Shown in pieces: positions 16,101-21,914 of a stretch of DNA of 21,914 bases. Within the stretch, counting starts at the first letter, position 1, and each line of letters opens with the position of its first letter. The stretch covers positions 1 through 21,914 of the forward strand of contig JANQEY010000281.1 in assembly GCA_028278125.1 (NCBI GenBank), given 5' to 3'. The position numbers and the translations under genes are program-made. The notes under the pieces were generated by a model, which had not been told where the DNA came from, did not search any database, and saw only the letters and a list, made by a program, of their open reading frames with translations. Origin of the DNA: a bacterium. GTDB lineage: Bacteria > Electryoneota > Electryoneia > Electryoneales > Electryoneaceae.

Positions 16101-18915
16101 TATCGTAGTAGGTCACTGTAAGATATTCCCTACTAACAGCGTCATTGTCGTCAGGATACGAGGTATTCGTGGAATAAAGTGTTTCACCTGTCCCGGTATA
16201 GGTTTCAGCTCTTCCGGAGTTGTTCATTACATTGGTACGAATGGTCGCAACACTGGCTGAAGTTGTCATTTTACCTGTTACCACAGGACGGTTTAATACA
16301 TCGTATTTCGTGAAAAGCCATTCGTGGTCCCCGGTAGTTGGACGCTGATTTCCATCCTGGGTCAGCACGAGCCGGTCCCATTGGTCATACACCAGGTAGG
16401 TCTTCTCCGCTCCAGGTACTTGCTTGGAGATCATCCGTCCCCTTCCATCGTATTCGTACTGAAATGCCCATAGATCCAGGAATGCCTGATCCAGCAGCAA
16501 CATATCACTACGTAATAAGTGAGTGGGTTCCGGTGGTATCACGAAGCGTAGACGTCTCAGGTCATCGTATATGTAGTACGTTTCGGCCCAGGACTTGCTC
16601 ACATCATTGGTTGAAGATTTCTTCAATACTACCTGTCCCTCTTTATCGGTAAAAGTTATGGTCTGGTTCCCGTCCTCATTGGTGACCGTATCCTTTCGAA
16701 GTTCATTAGCAGGATAATACTGTCCCGGCGCGGAAGGGACAGAAGGGAGAGCGCCATTAACCGACCATAAGAATACGCTGTCTGCGGTTGTATTAAATGC
16801 ATAGCCAAATGCCACCGGTTTTTGATCGGTGTGCCATTTCTTCCCAGGTCCCAACTGCGTCAGTGGGCGGTTGAGAGGCGAACCATCGAACGTGGTGACA
16901 GAATATGGGTTGTCATCGTCCACCACATCATTCGTTGTATCTTTATAAAAGGTATCCTGACCTTGTATGGCGCTTGTTTTGTATTTTCCACTAAAAGCGT
17001 CTACATAAGGCAAATACTCTTTTTCTATCCTTCCAAATTGATCATATACTATGGGTTGCACCACGTCTTCCAGGTCCGGAGAACCCCGGGCAATTACTGT
17101 CTGCATAGGCCGGCCCAGCCCATCGAAATATTCGATCGTACGACCTGCTTTAGTTACGTCTTCTAGTAAATTATTAATGTCTAAACTTTCTTCCCTGGCA
17201 CTAAACGTCATGATGTAGTTCTGGTCCGGAGAAGCCAACACCTGAACTACTTCCGTATCAGGACTCTCCCAGGTATCGTTGGTGGATGAGCTTACCGCTA
17301 CCCTGTACATCCCTTCCTCAGTAGCTACATAGCTATTCGAAGTAGCTCCCGAGATGTTCTGGCCGTCTTTTTTCCACTGGTAGCTGTAGCCGGATGTAAC
17401 CGATAGCGTAACCGACTCGCCATTCCCGATATTTAAAGATCCTGATACCGAAGTGGCCGGATTACCAAGCACCGTGATGGTACGGGGATCCGTATTTGAA
17501 CAACCTAAAGGGCTGGCATATTGATACGTAATGGAATGGTTGCCCACTCCCGCAGTGGTTGCATTGAAGGTATTGCCACCAGTAACCCCTGTACCCGACC
17601 AGCTGCCACCCGCAGGTGATCCGCCAGAAAGAGTAATCGTACTGGCTTCAAATACCTGGAGAGGCGTTCCTGCATCAACTACCGGAGGAGCTTCAACGGT
17701 AACCACTTTTTGAGCGGTCGTAGTTGGCCCACAAGTACCGTGAGCGGTGACCTTTACCGTGGCTTGTCCCGAAAAACTGCTATTCCAGGTCACAACCCCG
17801 GAAGTACTGATACTCCCTGCACCAGTAGGGGTAAGCTCCCAGCTAAAGCTGGTATGGTTGGTGGCACTCGCGGTATAATTGTAAGTTCCACTTCCCTGAC
17901 AGCGAGAATCAGGAAGCGTCGAGGTGAAAACAACCTGTCCAACCAAGGGGATCATTGTTGCCACAATTTCCTTTCGGTGTATATCTTCACACTCTACTAA
18001 AGAGTGGTAGGACGCCGCCCAATAAGAAGTTGTTGAAGTTAGGTTTGGCACTGTGTAGGTAGGTCCTGTATGTAAAGGTGTACCTCCACTTGAGGAACTG
18101 TACCAACGCAGCGTATTTCCATGTGTTCCAACCGTTGCTCCATCTAAAGTTATGGATCCGGGACCACAGCGACTATCACCACTCCCTCCGGCCAGTTCAG
18201 GGATGTCATTGATTGTCCCCGTAACAGCTGAGATCCCTGCTGTACATGAGCTTGTACTTCCTACATAGTAGGTGGCATCGTCGTTGAGATTAACTGTTAA
18301 TGTGGTATTGTTAGTGCCAAAAACATACGTATCGCCGTTCGTCGGAATGGGATTCGTACCATTGCTGTCAAAATACCACGTATAGCTTCCGCTAGGGTTT
18401 GTTACACTCAAGGTCACATCACCTGGACCGCATCGGCCGTCGCCCTGAACATTGGGTGCTACAGGAATCGGGTTAACGGTTACTGTTGCAAACTCTGTGG
18501 TACTACAGCTATTTTCAAGATCATCAATGAAAACACTGTATGTTCCGCTGGATGATACATTGATCGTCAGGTTATAAGAAGTAGCACCAGTAATTGGAGA
18601 CCCGCCCGGGTAGTACCACTGGTATTGATAGCTGTCATCATCAGCCTGGGGAACACCTGTTGCCCGTATTGTGACATTTCCAGATCCACACCGAGAGGCA
18701 CCTTGCGCTCCATAACTGCTACATTGTGCGTTTACAAGATCCATACTGAAGAAGGTTATCATGAAGATAACAAGGGTCAGGATTGTGTATCTTTTCGTGA
18801 ATCCGGCTTCCATTGCTAAGGTATTTTTTTGATTGTGTTCACAAAATTTTTTGCTATTGTCTGACTTCAGGCACTTGAGAGAAGCAGAGCTATAAGGGTT
18901 ATTCGTTTTTCTCAT
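13078..18915 (-). CDS. Secreted Ig-like/RHS protein with complete core and unrecognised C-terminal tail
   Basis: 1945 residues from the first ATG, 12 bases after the upstream stop. The signal peptide begins only at Met35 (codon 18813; MEAGFTKRYTILTLVIFMIT, cleavage near VNA-QC), so the true start may be 18813; the longest frame is given. Residues about 66-560 are Ig/PKD-like modules with recurring RCG-G motifs. About 565-650 is DUF6443-like (YFDGLGRPMQTV, YDQFGRIEKEYLPY). RHS/YD repeats run to about 1430 (DHLGNTRLTF). A beta-rich insert of about 200 residues, usual in Bacteroidota RHS proteins, precedes DYYPFGLTFNS at about 1650. The core ends with RYMDPAIGRFIQVDP and NPIRFIDPDGM at 1737. The last 208 residues are variable-looking: a Ser run, DPDPEEEEE, a stretch WDHFVNILRPLIPKK, and a basic end with HHRHH. 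No known toxin fold recognised. Confidence 0.9.
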   Translation of the reverse strand: MRKTNNPYSSASLKCLKSDNSKKFCEHNQKNTLAMEAGFTKRYTILTLVIFMITFFSMDLVNAQCSSYGAQGASRCGSGNVTIRATGVPQADDDSYQYQWYYPGGSPITGATSYNLTINVSSSGTYSVFIDDLENSCSTTEFATVTVNPIPVAPNVQGDGRCGPGDVTLSVTNPSGSYTWYFDSNGTNPIPTNGDTYVFGTNNTTLTVNLNDDATYYVGSTSSCTAGISAVTGTINDIPELAGGSGDSRCGPGSITLDGATVGTHGNTLRWYSSSSGGTPLHTGPTYTVPNLTSTTSYWAASYHSLVECEDIHRKEIVATMIPLVGQVVFTSTLPDSRCQGSGTYNYTASATNHTSFSWELTPTGAGSISTSGVVTWNSSFSGQATVKVTAHGTCGPTTTAQKVVTVEAPPVVDAGTPLQVFEASTITLSGGSPAGGSWSGTGVTGGNTFNATTAGVGNHSITYQYASPLGCSNTDPRTITVLGNPATSVSGSLNIGNGESVTLSVTSGYSYQWKKDGQNISGATSNSYVATEEGMYRVAVSSSTNDTWESPDTEVVQVLASPDQNYIMTFSAREESLDINNLLEDVTKAGRTIEYFDGLGRPMQTVIARGSPDLEDVVQPIVYDQFGRIEKEYLPYVDAFSGKYKTSAIQGQDTFYKDTTNDVVDDDNPYSVTTFDGSPLNRPLTQLGPGKKWHTDQKPVAFGYAFNTTADSVFLWSVNGALPSVPSAPGQYYPANELRKDTVTNEDGNQTITFTDKEGQVVLKKSSTNDVSKSWAETYYIYDDLRRLRFVIPPEPTHLLRSDMLLLDQAFLDLWAFQYEYDGRGRMISKQVPGAEKTYLVYDQWDRLVLTQDGNQRPTTGDHEWLFTKYDVLNRPVVTGKMTTSASVATIRTNVMNNSGRAETYTGTGETLYSTNTSYPDDNDAVSREYLTVTYYDSCDFETVWPEDLSYDETQIEETTPVASGATLIETDYQVDQDDDTKTLSYKPGTVVTIPPGVTLTPGSHIGPSTVTNLGTHTRNDRVLGQVTGTMTKNGDGKWIKAATYYDNKYRVIQVQSTNHLSTDVNGDYDGKDVVTNYYDFVGNLTKSVSEHFNGTDTYTVIREFEYDHADRLLKTKHRMLNEADAVLAANSYNEIGELIEKDLHEGEQLVDYSYNIRGWLTGINDSGLTDGESDLFGMELMFDQVDGSLANTPLFSGNVSAMQWSDYNSHSSNARAYTYSYDGLNRLETADHFEGGVDVTDFDMSVGEYDLNGNIVSLSRKDEAGNDLDVLSYNYAPDYTNGKGGNQLRYVDDTSNNSEGFDNNSTGTSEDYAYDANGNMAKDENKGIDSIYYNHLNLPIIVDFDTAGDSITYLYDAAGIKLQQTVYDGGIKSKTTDYVGEFIYETDTSGTRLLQLIQHEEGRIVPVTPAQGAGVSYDYQYHLKDHLGNTRLTFSTTPESFSSTASFEDATLTADTTYFGNVDTPNRVPHPSSINTGKAARLNNATPVGPYAIVTINKGDTISLEVYGYYEGGTGYSNSLDSAAMVGALAGAFETSNVLTEGGVTSAQIENGVAAAIGILGVGGSGDDNVPGAHLNYMIFDRNMNYQGIAGFNQITSAANFAEEKVELNDIIIDREGYLIAYLSNESNTTSYVHFDNFKVTQGKTNVVQTDDYYPFGLTFNSSTRTPSTFNRFKYNGFELMNDLNLNLYDYQARYMDPAIGRFIQVDPAADLMRRHSTYNYAFDNPIRFIDPDGMMPTGAYGLELSGAESFEFYDFSDGGSPPVGIDPTEQEQNVNSSSSSNSAIRHAQDPDPEEEEELSLWDHFVNILRPLIPKKANLGPNFRGDDSKLQKQLDENKSNPEETNDPAVDNPPVQEGPLDFNNVNPTIGKIFKWFKSFSPTSSDSDTQTISNEDVIEVRTYSDHTTIYKRENKPDSSVRHHRHHMKPSEFKIGNGPWQRLPRN

Positions 18916-18927
18916 TTTCCTGCCTGA

Positions 18928-21777
18928 TTAATTGGAACCATAGTTATACTCAAACTCCTGAAGGACATGCAGATCATCATCCTTAATCCTTTTCAACCTG
19001 TTAAAGACATCGTATTCATAGAATTGACTGATGCCATTCGCATCAGTGCTTGAGATCATCCCGACACCGTCCTTGAATCGGTACGTTGTGAAAATCTTAT
19101 CGGGAAGTTCCGATTGGAGGTTGGTGTTGAACAAAGCCCAATTACTTTCAAGTACGAGCACTGAATCAAGATCACTCAGCCCTCCTGAAAAGCCTGTTAT
19201 GGCATTAATGGCATTCGCCACTTTTGTCTTCAACGTTGCATGGCTAATATCCTGACAGTGAACAACCGGGTACGTCCCATTATAGGCCCAGATGTAAGCA
19301 TTCACAAGCACATTTTGTGAGTCCGGATATTCTTTCACCTCAATAATGGTGTTATCCGTATCATACTCGTACTTGTTTTTCACATCGTAGCTACTTGCAT
19401 CTAAATCCCACAAAGACAGCTCTTTTAGCGATTTTCCTTCGTAAACGAATTTTTGTTTTTCTGTCGTGACAGTAGCAACTTTCATTTCTTTCTCGGTAAT
19501 CAGTGCGGGCTTGTTCGAATCTCGTACATAAATTTCCTCAATCGCCTCACCCCGACTTCCGGTCCAGTCCTTTCTTGTCAAAAAGTGATGTGTCGGGGCT
19601 CCTCCATAGGTATAGTTGGTGGTCTTGCTCAACTGAACACCGTTCTCATATTCAATGATCTCCGAGGAATCCAGCCTGTACCACCTGCGGTTCATGACAT
19701 AGGTTACCTCGGTTGTATTTTCCGTGCAGGAGTAGCATGTTGCCTCACGATCATACTTCAAAACCAGGCCCTGAACATGTCCGGGAGTACCCGTATTTTC
19801 AATTTCATCGAAATAATTATTTTGAACGGTTCGCTGCAGTACCAGCGTGCTTCCATCCCTTTTCCATGTTTCTTCCCACAACATCTTCCCATTTTTGTAG
19901 CCGAAATCTGTTTGTGGTCGATATGGAAAACCACTAGCCTGAGGAGCATTATTGAAATACTTGTAAACCGTTTCGCCATTTACTTTCATGGCGTCAGTAA
20001 TTGACGAGTTACGATTGGCATGTGTGATGTCAAATTCACGTACTTCAGAATAGCCGATGTGCGTTCCGCCGTATACCGCCAGTGGGATCATAGTTGCTGA
20101 ACTGAGATTAAGGTATTCTATGATGTCACCGTCTGCACAAGGGAGGCCGTCCCCGGCACCATTTGCCACCACTTCTGTGATATGCCCTCCCAAAATCGGT
20201 GGAGTGAAAAGGACACCACTTGTCTTACCGTCCTGCTTCTTGTGGTACTGATAACGCTTGACGGTATTAACATTTGTCACAGGATCATGTAAAATCATGT
20301 TCTTAATCCGCAGCCCACCCCCGTTTTTATCCTGATCGTTTTCACGATATTGATTCAGCTCAAATTCAAATTCAGTGTGTCCGCCTGTAGGGTAGATAAT
20401 TTTTTTAAGCGCACCGGCCAGGGTATGAGTCAGTGTGGGATTTCGGTTGGCACCTCCGCTATTCACCGAATAAATACCGTCATTGTAAGGAGGTATCAGT
20501 GAGCTATTACCTGCTCCGTTGTGGTAACCCCATGAATCCTGGCTCAATGAAGTCATTGCAGGAACAGATATGGGAGAATGGTATTCAAACTCGTGGCCTT
20601 CCAACGTTTCAGAGGAATCCGCTGGATTTTCCGGAATGATCGAATCAAGTTTAAGCTTGTAATTGTTTCCAAAGTAGCTGTAGTTAAACTTCAATGTCTT
20701 GACATTTACCGTTCCCTTCTTTACCCTGATTTTGTCCAAATGCTTAGATCCGTTTAGATCATTTCTAGAGGCGGTACTCTCATCAAAAAATATTTCATAA
20801 CCGTTAGAAGAAGTTATCTTTTTTAACCTTACTGCATCTACTGTGGTAGCAATTTCACAGTCATTTGATATTATAGAAGCCCCTACTCCGCTCACTTTGA
20901 ACTGTTTGCTTTCGTTCAGGTGCACGTCATACGTCAATGTCTCAGCGGCATATTCAAAATCAATGTAATCACCGTCATTTTCCATTCTTGTCAGGTACCA
21001 GGCACTTTGATAATTACTGTGATCTCCACTACATAGGAAAATAATGGCTGTCTCCTCTACTTTTGAGTAGGTATAAACAGTTCCATCTGGTCCTGTGAGT
21101 GTCCAGGTTGAATTCGCTGGAAATATCTTGGAAGTAATGGGGTGTTGGATATCAATGTCATCAGCTGTCAGTTTAAATAGCTCCACCTTGTGGTTGAACG
21201 TGAACTTTCCGCCTGCCATTCCGGGAACACTGTAATGGAAAAGGTCCGGTTCAGTATCCAGATAGCCCATTGCTATCGAATCGATCGTATTCACCGGAGA
21301 TCCCTGGTACTCCTCAACATTTGTAACTGAGCAATTGTTAACCTCATTGAAGTCGATGTAGTTATTGGAATCGTAGAGATGTCCCGAGTAAAAGAACCCT
21401 TTTTTGCCGGAGACATTTTCTTCATCTTTCATCCCCCTTAGGGTCCGGCTAATCACGCCTCCCGCATTTAGCGTCCAACCTGCGCCAACGAACGACGGGA
21501 TCTCCTCCACCTTTAAACCGGAGGTATGATAGGAAAGGGAAATTGGCAAGCTAAGATGTGTGGTCTTGATCGTGAATATCGGTATCTGAACATCGACCGT
21601 ACCATTGTAGTAGCTGACAGGAAAATCAATGTATTTATTGATTGATGATACGTTGGGCGAAGGTGGCGAAACGTCAATTTGCGTTGGAACTTCTTGGGCT
21701 ACAGCGCAGGTCACCAGGAAACTAGTGAGAACTAGTGTGAGCAGTTTCTTCTTAGTGTACATGTTGTGAATGTCCAT
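18928..21777 (-). CDS. Secreted SpvB/RHS-like protein, middle gene of cassette 1
   Basis: 949 residues; counterpart of the 1184-residue protein of cassette 2. The ATG at 21777 shares its A with the stop of the upstream fibre gene (TAATG), favouring coupled translation. A second ATG (Met6, 21762) would give a neater signal peptide (MYTKKKLLTLVLTSFLVTCA, cleavage AVA-Q). Residues 49-112 carry YIDFPVSYYNG, SLSYHTSGLKVEEIPSF and VGAGWTLNAGGVISR. The middle is beta-rich with a 'YPTGGHTEFEFELN' block. One YD motif is at the C-terminus (DANGISQFYEYDVFNRL), and the protein ends EFEYNYGSN. It lacks the jelly-roll insert of its cassette 2 relative. It ends 12 bases before the RHS gene. Role inferred: exported partner of that RHS protein; no catalytic motif seen. 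Confidence 0.9.
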   Translation of the reverse strand: MDIHNMYTKKKLLTLVLTSFLVTCAVAQEVPTQIDVSPPSPNVSSINKYIDFPVSYYNGTVDVQIPIFTIKTTHLSLPISLSYHTSGLKVEEIPSFVGAGWTLNAGGVISRTLRGMKDEENVSGKKGFFYSGHLYDSNNYIDFNEVNNCSVTNVEEYQGSPVNTIDSIAMGYLDTEPDLFHYSVPGMAGGKFTFNHKVELFKLTADDIDIQHPITSKIFPANSTWTLTGPDGTVYTYSKVEETAIIFLCSGDHSNYQSAWYLTRMENDGDYIDFEYAAETLTYDVHLNESKQFKVSGVGASIISNDCEIATTVDAVRLKKITSSNGYEIFFDESTASRNDLNGSKHLDKIRVKKGTVNVKTLKFNYSYFGNNYKLKLDSIIPENPADSSETLEGHEFEYHSPISVPAMTSLSQDSWGYHNGAGNSSLIPPYNDGIYSVNSGGANRNPTLTHTLAGALKKIIYPTGGHTEFEFELNQYRENDQDKNGGGLRIKNMILHDPVTNVNTVKRYQYHKKQDGKTSGVLFTPPILGGHITEVVANGAGDGLPCADGDIIEYLNLSSATMIPLAVYGGTHIGYSEVREFDITHANRNSSITDAMKVNGETVYKYFNNAPQASGFPYRPQTDFGYKNGKMLWEETWKRDGSTLVLQRTVQNNYFDEIENTGTPGHVQGLVLKYDREATCYSCTENTTEVTYVMNRRWYRLDSSEIIEYENGVQLSKTTNYTYGGAPTHHFLTRKDWTGSRGEAIEEIYVRDSNKPALITEKEMKVATVTTEKQKFVYEGKSLKELSLWDLDASSYDVKNKYEYDTDNTIIEVKEYPDSQNVLVNAYIWAYNGTYPVVHCQDISHATLKTKVANAINAITGFSGGLSDLDSVLVLESNWALFNTNLQSELPDKIFTTYRFKDGVGMISSTDANGISQFYEYDVFNRLKRIKDDDLHVLQEFEYNYGSN

Positions 21778-21914
21778 TACTTATTATTTTCAAGTTTTTC
21801 AATTCGGTGGAGTAAAGCCTCAAGCTGTAAGTCATAAGCTGCAAGCTTCAAGTTGGTAGCATTAAGCTCTTTTTTCAATTCTTCATTTTCAATTTCTAAT
21901 GCACTAAGCTTGTC
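21777..21914 (-). CDS. C-terminal end of a fibre/coiled-coil protein, 5' part beyond window
   Basis: The last 45 codons plus TAA of a frame open to the window edge. The sequence DKLSALEIENEELKKELNA, then NLKLAAYDLQLEALLHRIEK and LENNK, lines up almost residue for residue with the last part of the 1206-residue fibre protein (DKLSALEMENEALKKDLEA, LSRLEKLENKQ) minus one heptad. It is therefore taken as the first gene of cassette 1. Its stop overlaps the next start by one base. Only the coiled coil can be seen. Confidence 0.85.
   Translation of the reverse strand, partial: DKLSALEIENEELKKELNATNLKLAAYDLQLEALLHRIEKLENNK
21813..21868 (-). repeat. Degenerate 7-base tandem repeat in second fibre gene
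   Basis: About eight 7-base units (for example tcaagct 21820-21826, gtaagtc 21827-21833, ataagct 21834-21840, gcaagct 21841-21847, tcaagtt 21848-21854). Same type and same place in the gene as the array at 7164-7240, but shorter. Confidence 0.75.

Noticed and set aside
19453..20004. Plus-strand frame of 183 codons
   Set aside because: It lies wholly antisense to the 949-residue protein, whose frame has signal peptide and family motifs; no start signal or known motif in the antisense frame.

Overview
The window looks like part of a chromosomal RHS island from a Bacteroidota bacterium, most likely a gliding or marine Cytophagales-type organism (inference). Supporting signs are: large RHS/YD proteins with Bacteroidota-style N-terminal domains (DUF6443-like) and C-terminal core; Sec signal peptides followed by Q or QC; a fibre protein with the 'SDYRLLTLEEIEKF'-type tail of that phylum; a TTG / TAnnTTTG promoter match; and no Shine-Dalgarno sequences at the starts. 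Every supported gene is on the minus strand, so transcription runs from high to low coordinates.

Layout in transcription order. Cassette 1: the last 45 codons of a fibre/coiled-coil protein (21777-21914, start outside the window); a 949-residue SpvB/RHS-like secreted protein (18928-21777), whose start overlaps that stop by one base; a 1945-residue secreted RHS protein with Ig-like modules and a complete RHS core (13078-18915); a putative lipoprotein with MORN/YwqK-like repeats that overlaps the RHS stop by 25 bases (12356-13102); and a two-TM protein with a PH-like tail (11860-12327). An intergenic stretch of about 1.1 kb follows (10749-11859). It holds no convincing gene but contains small hairpins, one good minus-strand terminator, dispersed repeats, a phased array of five palindromes, and a promoter match for the next operon. 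Cassette 2: a 1206-residue trimeric-fibre-like protein (7128-10748); an 1184-residue SpvB/RHS-like protein (3546-7100); and the first 1181 codons of another Ig-RHS protein (1-3543, running off the window).

The main point is that the same three-gene order occurs twice: coiled-coil fibre, then a protein opening with a VGxGWxLNAGGVIxR signature and closing in a single YD motif, then an Ig + DUF6443 + RHS protein. Spacing is tight within each cassette. In the copy where the 3' end is visible, two small cell-envelope proteins follow the RHS gene, as expected of effector/immunity loci. I infer a multi-component surface or contact-dependent toxin (or adhesin) system in which the middle protein may pair with the RHS shell, loosely like the TcB/TcC split of Tc toxins. 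No catalytic toxin domain was recognised, so the activity is unknown.
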